From NCBI RefSeq assembly GCF_019721995.1, contig NZ_BLYC01000019.1, positions 1-64,000 on the forward strand: a stretch of 64,000 nt of DNA, given 5' to 3'. The DNA comes from Bathymodiolus japonicus methanotrophic gill symbiont (GTDB lineage: Bacteria > Pseudomonadota > Gammaproteobacteria > Methylococcales > Methylomonadaceae). Under the pieces are notes generated by a model, which made no database searches, had not been told where the DNA came from, and saw nothing but the letters and a program-made list of their open reading frames with translations. The translations under genes and the position numbers were made by a program. Position 1 is the stretch's first letter. Each line of letters opens with the position of its first letter. Shown here piece by piece: positions 19,403-30,214 of this stretch.

Positions 19403-20716
19403 ATGAAAACACCAAAAATTGGTTTTATAAGCCTTGGCTGCCCAAAGGCATTGGTAGATAGCGAGCGCATTCTGACCAAGTTACGTTCTGAAGGTTATGA
19501 AGTTGCGCCTAGTTATGATGGCGCGGATATGGTGGTGGTTAACACCTGTGGCTTTATAGATTCAGCGGTAGAAGAGTCACTCGATAGTATAGGCGAGGCG
19601 ATTGCAGAAAATGGCAAGGTCATCGTTACCGGCTGCCTAGGGGTGCGTGCAGATGAGATTTTGCAACGCCATCCGCAGGTACTTGAAATCACCGGTGCAC
19701 ATGCTTTAGAAGAAGTGGTTAGTGCAGTACATAAACATTTACCGCCTTTGCATGATCCCTATACCAGTCTAGTTCCGCCGCAAGGCATTAAGCTGACCCC
19801 CAAACATTACGCTTATTTAAAAATATCCGAGGGTTGTAATCATCGCTGTACTTTCTGCATTATTCCATCCATGCGCGGTGATTTAGTCAGTCGTCCGGTT
19901 AATGAGGTGTTATTAGAAGCCAAGCGCCTGGCAGATGCCGGGGTTAAAGAATTATTAGTGGTTTCCCAGGATACCAGCGCCTATGGGCTGGATATAAAAT
20001 ATCAGGCTTATGACTGGCAGGGCAAAGAAGTTCGTACACGCTTTTATGATATGGCTGAAGCGCTAGGTGAACTAGGCGTATGGGTGCGTATGCATTATGT
20101 TTACCCCTATCCGCATGTAGATGAAGTAGTACCGTTAATGGCGGCAGGGAAGATTTTGCCATATCTGGATATTCCTTTTCAGCATGCGAATCCGCGTATT
20201 TTAAAACTTATGAAACGTCCCGCCGCCGCAGAAAATAACCTGACTCGAATCAAAGCTTGGCGTGCCGTTTGCCCGGATATTATCTTGCGCAGTACTTTTA
20301 TCGTGGGTTTTCCCGGAGAAACTGAAGCGGAATTTCAAGAATTGCTAGACTTTTTGACAGCAGCCCAGTTAGACCGCGTGGGTTGTTTTGCCTATTCGCC
20401 AGTAAAAGGCGCAGTGGCGAATGATTTGCCTGACGCTGTCCCGGAGGAAATTAAGCAGGAGCGATTAGCCAGATTTATGGCGCATCAGGCTGAGATTAGT
20501 GCAGCAAGATTGCAGCAACGCTTAGGCAGAATCGAACAAGTTATTATTGACGAAGTAGTCGAGGAAGGTGCTGTTGCCCGAAGTAAAGCGGATGCGCCTG
20601 AAATTGATGGTCAGGTTTATATTGATGGCGCGACACATCTAAAAGTGGGAGATCTGGTCAATGTTGAAATAGAAGAAGTAGATGAGCATGATATGTGGGG
20701 ACGCTTGCTGGATTAA
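19403..20716 (+). CDS. rimO: Ribosomal protein S12 methylthiotransferase
   Basis: 437 residues. UPF0004 domain cysteines at 13, 49 and 78, radical-SAM CNHRCTFC (Cys145, 149, 152), and a C-terminal TRAM domain. RimO adds a methylthio group to an aspartate of ribosomal protein S12 using two [4Fe-4S] clusters. Length and all six cluster cysteines are normal. Confidence 0.95.
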   Translation: MKTPKIGFISLGCPKALVDSERILTKLRSEGYEVAPSYDGADMVVVNTCGFIDSAVEESLDSIGEAIAENGKVIVTGCLGVRADEILQRHPQVLEITGAHALEEVVSAVHKHLPPLHDPYTSLVPPQGIKLTPKHYAYLKISEGCNHRCTFCIIPSMRGDLVSRPVNEVLLEAKRLADAGVKELLVVSQDTSAYGLDIKYQAYDWQGKEVRTRFYDMAEALGELGVWVRMHYVYPYPHVDEVVPLMAAGKILPYLDIPFQHANPRILKLMKRPAAAENNLTRIKAWRAVCPDIILRSTFIVGFPGETEAEFQELLDFLTAAQLDRVGCFAYSPVKGAVANDLPDAVPEEIKQERLARFMAHQAEISAARLQQRLGRIEQVIIDEVVEEGAVARSKADAPEIDGQVYIDGATHLKVGDLVNVEIEEVDEHDMWGRLLD

Positions 20717-20853
20717 AGGCTGGTTGAACACGGACTAAACGAAATAGTTAGAGTTGTTGATTTTCGTTTTATTGGCTTAGGACATCAATTACTCCGCCCC
20801 CTTTGATTTGTTGACTGAGACAAAAACTTGTTATGAATTTGGTCAAATTTGTA

Positions 20854-21188
20854 CTTAGGAACTGCACGAAATAAAATCTACAACAAGTATCGGGGAGTCG
20901 CTATTTTTGCGAAAGCTTGTTTTGGGCATCCCAGCCCAAGCAAGCAGCAAAAACTTAACGCGACCACTTATGCCTCCGGCGGCCCCGATTCGTCCTCGTC
21001 ACCTCGTCCCGACCCAACAAGGGGTCGGAACATAGGCTCCAAATGACTTGACGCCGTGTCGGATGGCCTTTTATTTTGTCTCCACCTTCGCTAACGCTCA
21101 GACTCCGACAAAACAACGGCCCTACGGCTATCGCGGACTAAAAATCCCGCTTCCAAGTTGACTAATTTTTTTCGTGCACATTCCTTAG
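20854..21188. repeat. Possible MITE ends (inverted CTTAGGAA...GCACGAAA) around element C
   Basis: CTTAGGAACTGCACGAAATAA at 20854-20874 is nearly the inverse complement of TTTTTCGTGCACATTCCTTAG at 21168-21188. Single similar ends occur near 4630 and 18340. This suggests an older short inverted-repeat element into which C inserted. 20717-20853 shows nothing else. Confidence 0.45.
20891..21146 (-). repeat. Element C (reverse), truncated at its CGCTG end
   Basis: Starts CGGGGAGTCGC but stops after GCGGACTAAAAATC, about 38 bp short of the normal GATTTTCAGCG terminus. Confidence 0.85.
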
Positions 21189-21284
21189 TAAGCCCTAGAA
21201 ATTTAAATAATACTTGAAAAGCCCATGAAAAGGTCTATATTTAGATCTATTGAAAGATCTTCTTATTGATTTATTGGAATTATT

Positions 21285-21385
21285 ATGAGCACTGTATCAA
21301 GAGTAATGGCTAGTATGTCTGCCAGTATAACTGATTTTAAAGCGAACCCTAACGCTGTAATTGAGCAGTCAGAAGGAGAAGCTAT
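21285..21385 (+). pseudogene. Phd/YefM-type antitoxin, truncated by element A
   Basis: The ATG at 21285 gives MSTVSRVMASMSASITDFKA then NPNAVIEQSEGEAIA, the typical start of a Phd/YefM antitoxin. After residue ~34 the frame enters element A and stops (ENHGNGA-stop). No partner toxin remains; sequence beyond A belongs to IS F. A family member would normally be about 80 residues. Confidence 0.75.
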
Positions 21386-21665
21386 CGCTGAAAATCATGG
21401 AAACGGAGCTTAGCGAAGTGGTGATTTTTAGTCCCTGATAGGCGACAGGGCAATTCGCTGATTCGACGTGTGCTAGCAGCACGCGAGAGGAGCAAGAATT
21501 GCATTCCGAATAGCCGTCCAGCCAGTGAGGTAGTAATGACGAAGCGGCTTTTGTGCGTAGTCGTTGCGGACGCAGGGCGTTCAGGGCATCTCCCATCCGC
21601 TGCGTAGGTGAACGAATTATGGCGACAGGAGTCCCGGAATTTCGTGAGGTAGCATGGCGCGCCTG
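21386..21665 (+). repeat. Element A, complete copy (280 bp)
   Basis: Starts CGCTGAAAATCATGG and ends GGCGCGCCTG. It lies between the antitoxin fragment and a decapitated IS F copy, so the two flanks were not originally adjacent. Confidence 0.92.
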
Positions 21666-23156
21666 AAGCAAGTATACCCTGGGACTGGTTGCTACGGGTG
21701 AGTGTGGTCTTAATTTTAAAACGTTATGGCATTACTGAAGGTGTGTTGGCCTTTGATGAATCAGACCGAGCACGATCTAAGTCTACAAAACGTATTTATA
21801 AGGTTTACAAGCAGAAACACAAAGGCTCCGGCGGGTATGTTAATGGACAAACGATAGTATTATTGCTGCTAGTTACCTCATCCATTACAGTGCCTGTCGG
21901 TTTTTTCTTTTATATGCCGGATCCAGCCTTAAAGCATTGGGATAAAGAAGATAAACGGTTGAAAAAGAGCGGTATAGCAAAAAAAGATCGGCCTATTAAG
22001 CCTGAACGTGACAGTGCCTACCCGACCAAAACAGAGATTGCATTAGGCTTATTAAAAGAGTTTAAAGTTGCGCATAGCCTGATTAAAATTAAAGGCGTAC
22101 TGGCTGATGCGCTGTATGGTGAAAAAGCCTTTATGGACGAAGCCGCTAAAGAATCTGGAGGCTCGCAGGTGATTAGCCAATTACGTAAAAACCAAAATAT
22201 TGAATATAGAGGTAGAATAAGGTCAGTCGAGAGCTACTTTAATTCGATTAACAAAGGCATTGATCAGATAATACGTGTACGTGGCGGCAAAGAGATTAAA
22301 GTGACTGTCAGCAGTGCACGATTAAAGGTGAGTTCTCACAGTAAAAAACGCTTTGTCATTGCCTTAAAATATGACGGTGAAAACTACTATCGCTATTTAG
22401 TGGCGACAGACCTGACTTGGCGCACACAAGATATTATTCAAGCCTATACGTTGAGATGGCTGATTGAGGTTTTCTTTGAGGACTGGAAGCTTTATGAAGG
22501 ATGGGGGCGTGAGGCCAAACAATTAGATGAAGAGGGATCAAGCCGTGGCCTGATTCTGAGTCTTTTGTTTGACCATTGCCTTCTCCCGCTGTCAGCCCCG
22601 GACGGGCTGATAGTCTCCAGAAGGCGCAGGGAAATTTGCCAATCCGAAGTGCGCGATAGCGCGCGAGGGAGGCTAAAATTTTATCCCGAATAGCCGTAGA
22701 GCCATTTGTGGTAGCCATGACTGAGCTGCTTTGTGCTCAGTCTGTGGCGGACGCAGGGCGGCTGGAGCATCTCCTATTCGCTGCGTAGGTGAACGAATTA
22801 CGGCGACAGGAGTCCCGGAATTTCGTGAGGTAGCATGGCGCGCCTGTTCACTCAGAGCAAATAGCCCGCATTGAAAGCAAACTACCTGCGTATACCGTAG
22901 GAAGCTTACAGCGCAAGTCTCAAATGGATGTACTGCTTGAGTTCATCACGTCATTGCTAGAGTTTCCAGATCCTGGTGATAAGCTGAAAGAGTTAGGTGA
23001 ATTAATAAAGGATGTGTTTCAACTGATGCCATCAGGAAAACATATGATTGGCAGAGATTTAGGGCGCTTAGGGCCAACAGCATCATTAAAGTATTGTTCT
23101 GCTGGGTGAAGGTAAGAGTTTGATGGCAATGGGATGGAAAAACTTGAACATCGAGT
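21666..23156 (+). mobile_element. IS F copy 1 (IS4-like), 5' truncated and split by B
   Basis: Shares near-identity with the copies at 47064-48595, 48868-50693 and 60656-62189. It keeps the right end AAAAACTTGAACATCGAGT. The left ~290 bp are missing at element A. The right flank (AAAAGAAAATTC) is internal IS H sequence, so this copy had inserted into IS H. The transposase has the YREK-type stretch YTLRWLIEVFFEDWKLY. Element B at 22587-22846 lies between TTCTCC and TTCAC. Confidence 0.85.
22587..22846 (+). repeat. Element B, complete copy inside IS F
   Basis: 260 bp. Intact IS F copies read CTTCTCCTTCACCCAGAG at this point; here it reads CTTCTCC-B-TTCACTCAGAG. Exact insertion with no duplication. 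Confidence 0.92.
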
Positions 23157-24118
23157 AAAAGAAAATTCAATTGCGACTCTGGTTGAGTCTATCGCTGTCA
23201 GCCCCGGACGGGCTGATAGTCTCCAGAAGGCGCAGGGAAATTTGCCAATCCGACGCTGAAAATCATGGAAACGGAGCTTAGCGAAGTGGTGATTTTTAGT
23301 CCCTGATAGGCGACAGGGCAATTCGCTGATTCGACGTGTGCTAGCAGCACGCGAGAGGAGCAAGAATTGCATTCCGAATAGCCGTCCAGCCAGTGAGGTA
23401 GTAATGACGAAGCGGCTTTTGTGCGTAGTCGTTGCGGACGCAGGGCGTTCAGGGCATCTCCCATCCGCTGCGTAGGTGAACGAATTATGGCGACAGGAGT
23501 CCCGGAATTTCGTGAGGTAGCATGGCGCGCCTGCCCTTTTGACTCCCAGCATGAGATCAATACAGGAGTTGAAGCATACAGTGTGTACGAAAACAAGGGC
23601 ATCAAATTTAACGTGGTGGATTACCGTGATCCAGAAACCGGAAAACTTCACCGGTTTGTGACAACCTTGCCAATGACTATTAACCCTGGAGCCATTGCCA
23701 TGCTATATTTCAAACGATGGACGATTGAAAAGACATTCAATAACACTAAAAGTAATTTCAAGGAAACTAAAGCTTGGTCTTCCAATATCCGCTCACTTGA
23801 AAATCAAATGCGCCTGACTGCAATGAGCTATAATTTAATGCGCGTGTTTGAAGAGATTTCAAAAACACAACAGCCAGAATTGATTCATCCATCGGATAAA
23901 AAATATAGCGAGGCTCTGGAGATAAGGCAGCAACAGGCTCAAAAACGAGATCGTTTTGTGAATCCATTATTTTTCCAGGCAAGAATATCTCGTATCAGCT
24001 CGTATACCATTCGGGCAGTTCAAAACGCAATAATAACAGGAATGTCTTTACAGTGCTTTATGAGCTCTCTTGTGGCGAGGTTAGTTTCACGGCCTCAATT
24101 GATAGGGGAACACTGATG
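23157..24118 (+). mobile_element. IS H copy, 5' truncated, split by a B/A hybrid
   Basis: 23157-23192 and 23534-24118 match the IS4-like element H (55730-57214), including the YFKRWTIEKTFNNTK transposase motif and the terminal GGGAACACTGATG. The front half is missing. The hybrid element at 23193-23533 sits between GAGTCTAT and CCCTTTTGAC where intact IS H reads GAGTCTATCCATTTTGAC. Confidence 0.85.
23193..23533 (+). repeat. Hybrid element: first 61 bp of B joined to complete A
   Basis: 23193-23253 is the B head (ending AATCCGA); 23254-23533 is a full A. A and B share their last ~60 bp, so A inserting into B followed by recombination between the shared tails would leave exactly this product. 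Confidence 0.85.
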
Positions 24119-24128
24119 AGTTACCTAG

Positions 24129-25756
24129 CTATTTCCTGGAACTAAATGACTGCGCAAAGCCAGCCCCAAGTATAGCCGCGTAGGTTACTGCAACAGCTGG
24201 AATCTGCAGGCTAAAATCTACGATAGCGTGCGCTGCAACCAACACACTACTGGAAAACCCGATAGCAGGGTAGATCCAGTTACGTTGTCTGTCCCAGACG
24301 CCGGTTAAGCATTTTTGTGCAATTAGAAAAATACTTAAGAACAAGGCGAGGGCGGCGGGAAAGCCCAATTCAAAGATGTTTTCCAGATAAGTGTTATGTG
24401 CCTTATCGTAGTATATGCCAATCTCACGGGTATTATATAGGCGGAACGAGTTTTCATAGCTATCATAGCCAAAGCCCAGCAAAGGGTTACTCATAATACC
24501 GTTCTAGGTTGCCTGATAGACTTTAGGTCGCCCGGACGCTGAAAATCATGGAAACGTAGCTTAGCGAAGTGGTGATTTTTAGTCCCTGATAGGTGACAGG
24601 GCAATTCGCTGATTCGACGTGTGCTAGCAGCACGCGAGAGGAGCAAGAATTGCATTCCGAATAGCCGTCCAGCCAGTGAGGTAGTAATGACGAAGCGGCT
24701 TTTGTGCGTAGTCGTTGCGGACGCAGGGCGTTCAGGGCATCTCCCATCCGCTGCGTAGGTGAACGAATTATGGCGACAGGAGTCCCGGAATTTCGTGAGG
24801 TAGCATGGCGCGCCTGGTTTTCGATTGAGATATCCTCCATGCGCTGCATCACTCTATCACCACTGACGCTAAACAGCGTTAGCGCGAAAAATACCAACGC
24901 GATAGCAGAGTAGTTTAAGGTTCGATTATGCAATTTATTACTCAGCCCCAAGACCACTAACAAGCTAATAATTGCCAGCGTAGTGCTAAGAAAACCACCT
25001 CGTGAATGGCTCAGGAAAAGAGCGGTGCCAACTGTAAACATCATTAATACGGGGCGCCAGGTGCGTGTGATCAGCTTTTCGATAAACACCTGTTTGCCAT
25101 GGTTGCTGTTTAATCCGTAACGGGTGCTGCTTTTTATATGACTAAGCAAGTCTGGTATCAGGCAGAGTAATGACAGACCCGCGTAGGTCGCATAAGAATT
25201 TCTATTAACGATAGTGCTGGTGACATCATGCTTATAAGCCCATTTATCAAACCAGAGTATGGTATTAAACCCGCCAAAGTGAATGATTAATCCATAGCTG
25301 GCGTATACAAAGCCAGAGATTGCCAGCCACCTAAATAGCTTTTCCACGTTTTCAGTTTTTTGGCAATAACACATGGCAAGCAGGAAAATCATGCCATAGC
25401 CAGTCAAGCGCATCATTGCCGTAATCGTTTGCTCCGGATCCAGGCTTATTTTTGCTGGAATTTCCATATCAAGAAGCTGCGCTGTTGCGTGCCAGAGCGG
25501 ATGCCCCCAGCTTTCTGGTATATATGCTGTAGTTTGAATCGCTGCCCAGGCGAGAGTGACTAAAAAGAGCAACAAGGGAATTTTAACTTTATCAAAATGA
25601 AACTTCATTTTGCGTTGTGCAAATATTAATGAAATACACCAGCTGATAACCACTAGCCCGATCAATAAGCTTAGTAGACTCCACGACCAGGGTCTATTGG
25701 AACCCGAAGGGCAAGGGAGAAAGAACTAGGATGACTATCAGGCCGTAGAAGGGCAT
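24129..25756 (-). pseudogene. O-antigen ligase/polymerase-like membrane protein, broken
   Basis: Pieces of a polytopic Wzy_C/O-antigen ligase protein. The start ATG is at 25756. A frameshift near 25705 separates it from the main frame (SPLPFG, then SNRPWSWSLLSLLIGL). The body ends DISIEN at 24817. Removing element A (24537-24816) continues in frame as SGRPKVYQAT, an in-frame TAG at 24504-24506, then NGIMSNPLLGFGYDSYENSF. Three independent lesions make it inactive. Such proteins ligate or polymerise surface glycans. Confidence 0.8.
24537..24816 (+). repeat. Element A, complete copy in the O-antigen ligase gene
   Basis: 280 bp. Removing it restores the reading frame GAAAAC-TCCGGG on the minus strand, without any duplicated base. 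This copy has GTAGCTTAG where most have GGAGCTTAG. Confidence 0.9.
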
Positions 25757-25922
25757 TTGTAGTATGGGTTGTGAATTTACAGAAATTATTTATAGTCTAA
25801 CATTTATTTTGTGCAGATAATTAATGCTACTCCAAATTTAACGCAAGTATTGTGCTTACTGGATAAACCAAAGATTATCAGCTTGTGTGGTTGGCTTAAT
25901 CTTGTTAGAACACACGCCTGGC

Positions 25923-26717
25923 TTAGCGCGCATCGGGGTAAAATAATTGCTCGCCGTGTTTTTGATAAGCGCCGATCAACGCTTGTCCCTCGGTACCTGT
26001 GATAAAAGCGATATATTTTTTTGCCAGTTCATAGTTTACATGCTTATGTCGCGCAGGATTTACTGCGATAATATGATACGGGTTAAATAAGGCATTATCT
26101 CCCTCATTAACAATAATTAAATCTATTTTATCTTTAAAAGCAAGATAGGTGCCTCGGTCTGTCAGGGTGTAAGCCTGTTTTTCATCGGCAATGTTAATAA
26201 CTGCGCCCATACTCTGGCCGACTTCCAGGTACCACGGCTCTGCCGTTGTGATTTTAGCTTGCCGCCATAGCGCCAGCTCTTTTTTATGCGTACCAGAATC
26301 GTCGCCGCGCGAAATAAAAGGGACTTGTGCCCGGGCAATTTGCTGCAGTGCGCTGGTGATTGATTGATTGATTTCGATAGCGGCAGGGTTAGATTTAGGC
26401 CCGATAAGCACAAAATCATTATGCATGACAGCCTGCCTGTCTGTACCATAACCCGCTGTTACGAATTTTAGTTCGGCTGTGGGAGCATGTACAAAGACCA
26501 CATCGACATCGCCATTTACAGCTAAGCGCAGGGCTTTGCCCGTGCCAACGGCTATCACGTCCAGGTTCACGTTATAGCGCTTGGTAAAGACTGGGTTGAG
26601 CACTTGCATCAGGCCAGAGTTCTCGGTGCTAGTGGTGGTAGACATGAGTAGTGTGTCCTGAGCGTAGGCAGAATTCAGTAGCAGACTAAAACCTAGTAGA
26701 AGTATGTTTTTTAGCAT
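25923..26717 (-). CDS. tupA: Tungstate ABC transporter substrate-binding protein
   Basis: About 264 residues from the ATG at 26717, beginning with a signal peptide (MLKNILLLGFSLLLNSAYA). The mature start has the oxyanion motif MSTTTSTENSGL, and GDDSGTHKKELALW follows around residue 140, as in TupA/WtpA-type proteins. It captures tungstate (or molybdate) in the periplasm for tungsten enzymes such as certain formate dehydrogenases. It is divergent from the ATPase gene; the 166 bp before the O-antigen ligase gene is empty. Confidence 0.88.
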   Translation of the reverse strand: MLKNILLLGFSLLLNSAYAQDTLLMSTTTSTENSGLMQVLNPVFTKRYNVNLDVIAVGTGKALRLAVNGDVDVVFVHAPTAELKFVTAGYGTDRQAVMHNDFVLIGPKSNPAAIEINQSITSALQQIARAQVPFISRGDDSGTHKKELALWRQAKITTAEPWYLEVGQSMGAVINIADEKQAYTLTDRGTYLAFKDKIDLIIVNEGDNALFNPYHIIAVNPARHKHVNYELAKKYIAFITGTEGQALIGAYQKHGEQLFYPDAR

Positions 26718-26854
26718 ATTAAGATGAGGTAATTTCACAAGTAGCTTGTATTGAGAGTTTTTCAATTTACAATTAATTGTGCTGCATTCTACTGGAACTA
26801 TTTTTAATACTCTATCTTTGCATCATTTGATCTCATTTTTGCTAAAAAAGCTCT

Positions 26855-27838
26855 ATGACAACTATTTATCAACTCAATCAACTAGTCTTTTCTTATGCGG
26901 ATAAAGCAGCGCTGGCACTCGAGAAATTGCAGATAGAAGAGGGAAAGATCACCGCGTTAATCGGAGAAAATGGGTCAGGAAAAAGCACTTTGCTCAATTT
27001 ACTCGCGTTTTTATCTCGCCCTGATTCTGGCAGCATTATTTTTAAGGGGCAGAGTGTACGCGCGCGGGATTTATTAGCATTTAGGCGGCGGGTCGGTTTT
27101 CTCGCACAAAAGCCGTTTATGCTGGCAGGCACAGTATATGACAATATAGAATTTGCCTTGAAAATACAGGGTAAAGCTGATCGCCCGGCAAAGGTTGCTT
27201 GCGTCTTAAAGCAGCTGGATATAAGTTATTGTAGCCAGCAGCAGGCTAAATTATTATCCGGTGGTGAGCAGCAAAAAGTCGCTTTAGCACGTATTCTGGT
27301 TTTAGCGCCGGAAGTCTTATTATTGGATGAGCCGTTTAGTTATCTGGATCAGAGTAGTGCGCAGGCATTGGAGTTGTTTGTACAGCGTTATACGCAAGCA
27401 ACAGGCAAGACCCTGATTTTTAGCACGCACGACCGCTTACAAGGCTTTGCGCTGGCCGATAATGTGGTGGCGCTGGCAGACGGTAAGCAAGTGCTGACAC
27501 CATTAATCAATTTATTTCATGGTGAAGTCATACAGCACCAGTTCCAAAGTGGCTCGTTGAGTATTCAATTGCCTGATGTAATTAGCTCGGGGCGTCATGT
27601 CTCCATTAATCCTGAAGATATTGTTTTGTCTACCACCGCGCTGGCATCTAGCATGCGTAACCATTTTCAGGGGCGTATTATTATGATTGCGGAAGAAAAT
27701 GGCAGTGTGCGTGTGAATGTTGATGTGGGGGCTGTGTTTAAGGTGCTGATAACGTACCAGGCTTTACAGGAACTACAACTAAAACTGGGGGAGAAGGTGT
27801 GGGTGAATTTCAAATCCAGTGCTGTGGTGGTGTTTTAA
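26855..27838 (+). CDS. tupC: Tungstate ABC transporter ATP-binding protein
   Basis: 327 residues. ABC ATPase with Walker A GENGSGKSTLL, signature LLSGGEQQKVALAR, Walker B VLLLDEPFSYLD, followed by a C-terminal TOBE/Mop-like oxyanion-binding domain (residues ~265-325: NHFQGRIIMIAEENGSVRVN). This architecture fits molybdate/tungstate importers. The permease gene tupB, normally between the two, is absent from this window. Confidence 0.82.
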   Translation: MTTIYQLNQLVFSYADKAALALEKLQIEEGKITALIGENGSGKSTLLNLLAFLSRPDSGSIIFKGQSVRARDLLAFRRRVGFLAQKPFMLAGTVYDNIEFALKIQGKADRPAKVACVLKQLDISYCSQQQAKLLSGGEQQKVALARILVLAPEVLLLDEPFSYLDQSSAQALELFVQRYTQATGKTLIFSTHDRLQGFALADNVVALADGKQVLTPLINLFHGEVIQHQFQSGSLSIQLPDVISSGRHVSINPEDIVLSTTALASSMRNHFQGRIIMIAEENGSVRVNVDVGAVFKVLITYQALQELQLKLGEKVWVNFKSSAVVVF

Positions 27839-27951
27839 CTATACAGAAGCCGCGTAAAACTGCAGGTAGCTTGAAAGGTTTTATGCAGCCAGCTTATTTA
27901 ATTGCGGATTAAGTTTCAAGGTATAATCAGTTTCTAATAGTGCCTTGCCGC

Positions 27952-28211
27952 CGCTGTCAGCCCCGGACGGGCTGATAGTCTCCAGAAGGCGCAGGGAAAT
28001 TTGCCAATCCGAAGTGCGCGATAGCGCGCGAGGGAGGCCAAAATTTTATCCCGAATAGCCGTAGAGCCATTTGTGGTAGCCATGACTGAGCTGCTTTGTG
28101 CTCAGTCTGTGGCGGACGCAGGGCGGCTGGAGCATCTCCTATTCGCTGCGTAGGTGAACGAATTACGGCGACAGGAGTCCCGGAATTTCGTGAGGTAGCA
28201 TGGCGCGCCTG
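27952..28211 (+). repeat. Element B, complete copy upstream of ppiA
   Basis: 260 bp, CGCTGTCAG to GCGCGCCTG. It lies 38 bp before the ppiA-like start codon and has probably displaced that gene's promoter. 27839-27951 shows no gene. Confidence 0.9.
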
Positions 28212-28249
28212 TTCTTTTCATAGCCGTGATAATAAAGTTTTATTTGCTA

Positions 28250-28515
28250 ATGACCTTGAAAAACCTTTGTTGTAAAAAAAATATCTATATCCTGGTTTGC
28301 TTGCTGGGTTTTAGCCCGTTACTCGTTTATGCCGATAACCCCCGGGTCGATATTCAGACGACGCAGGGTGTGATCACCATTGAACTGGCTGCAGATAAAG
28401 CCCCGCTTACCACGCAAAACTTTCTCAGCTATGTGCAGGAAGGTTTTTATAACAATACCCTGTTTCATCGGGTAATTGATGATTTTGTCATTCAGGGTGG
28501 CGGCTATACGGCCTC
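28250..28515 (+). pseudogene. ppiA: Periplasmic cyclophilin-type peptidyl-prolyl isomerase, truncated
   Basis: Starts with a signal peptide (NIYILVCLLGFSPLLVYA), then VDIQTTQGVITIELAADKAP, NFLSYVQEGFYNNTLFHRVI and DFVIQGGGYTA, the first half of a cyclophilin. Element A follows at 28516 and the rest of the gene is absent on its far side. The catalytic HRVI arginine is present but the fold is incomplete. Confidence 0.88.
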
Positions 28516-28795
28516 CGCTAAAAATCATGGAAACGGAGCTTAGCGAAGTGGTGATTTTTAGTCCCTGATAGGCGATAGGGCAATTCGCTGATTCGACGTG
28601 TGCTAGCAGCACGCGAGAGGAGCAAGAATTGCATTCCGAATAGCCGTCCAGCCAGTGAGGTAGTAATGACGAAGCGGCTTTTGTGCGTAGTCGTTGCGGA
28701 CGCAGGGCGTTTAGGGCATCTCCCATCCGCTGCGTAGGTGAACGAATTATGGCGACAGGAGTCCCGGAATTTCGTGAGGTAGCATGGCGCGCCTG
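28516..28795 (+). repeat. Element A, complete copy ending ppiA
   Basis: 280 bp (starts CGCTAAAAATC, one change from consensus). The right flank is not ppiA, so a deletion accompanied or followed insertion. Confidence 0.9.
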
Positions 28796-28909
28796 CCCTC
28801 GTATATTTGTGAGAATGCAGGGTTAGGTTATCTATGCTTTGCTTGCTATCAAACAAAGCCTATGGTGTAGCACATTGTTTATAATAGCTTATTTTATGGC
28901 AGTGACTGT

Positions 28910-29371
28910 TTAGTGTGCGTTAGCAGCAATTTGTTCAGCCCGTTTCTCGCTGGCATGTTCAATTTTAGAAAATACTTTGAGTATATCTGTTGCTGATAAT
29001 ATGCCGACCAGCTTTTTATGGGCATCAACTACAGGTAATGCACCAATTCTATTTTCTGCCATCAGTGCTGCGGCTTTAGACGCGTAGCTATCAGGCTGTA
29101 CGGTAATCACTCCACGGTGCATGATATGTGTTACTTTTTTAGGTAGCACATGTAATTCAGTAGTGCCTTCTGCTGCAATAGACCGGGAATTGCTTTTTGG
29201 TCCCAGAGCCTTGTATAGGTCACGGTCGGACACGATGCCTACTACTTTGCCTTTTTCCACAACAGGCAGATGGCGCACTTTCTCGTAATGTATCAGGAAA
29301 AAGACGCGGTCTATCATATCTTGTGGCGCCACCGTAAATACTTTCTTGGTCATTAAATCTTCAACACGCAT
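28910..29371 (-). CDS. CBS-domain-pair protein
   Basis: About 153 residues made of two CBS domains (MRVEDLMTKKVFTVAP ... VVGIVSDRDLYKALG, and HIMHRGVITVQPDSYASKAA ... LVGILSATDILKVF). CBS pairs bind adenine nucleotides and usually regulate partner proteins. The ATG at 29371 is preceded by GAAGAGAG, a good Shine-Dalgarno, which argues against an upstream start. Confidence 0.88.
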   Translation of the reverse strand: MRVEDLMTKKVFTVAPQDMIDRVFFLIHYEKVRHLPVVEKGKVVGIVSDRDLYKALGPKSNSRSIAAEGTTELHVLPKKVTHIMHRGVITVQPDSYASKAAALMAENRIGALPVVDAHKKLVGILSATDILKVFSKIEHASEKRAEQIAANAH

Positions 29372-29533
29372 GTGTATATCTCTCTTCAAAATTATTATTA
29401 GTCGCACAGAATAGGCAGTTATGCATAATTTTACAAGAGTTATATCATCGAATGTTATAAAATAATTGGTTATGTAAATTAGAGAGGCTCATAACTCTGT
29501 GCTATAGCAGGTTTGTGAGTTAAATATTTTTAG

Positions 29534-30199
<666 letters not shown>

Positions 30200-30214
30200 G
30201 GCAAAGGAGCGGGT

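Noticed and set aside
21386-21665. Group I or group II introns
   Set aside because: No GUGYG start or AY end, no domain V-like sequence, no intron-encoded protein, and insertions also fall in non-coding repeats.
24523-25665. Long open frames running through elements A and B (for example the tail QARHATSRNSGTPVAIIRSP)
   Set aside because: Element A is open in one reverse frame, so many ORFs extend into it. The same peptide recurs in every copy irrespective of host gene, and A (3n+1) and B (3n+2) shift the frame on exit. No sign that it is a real protein.
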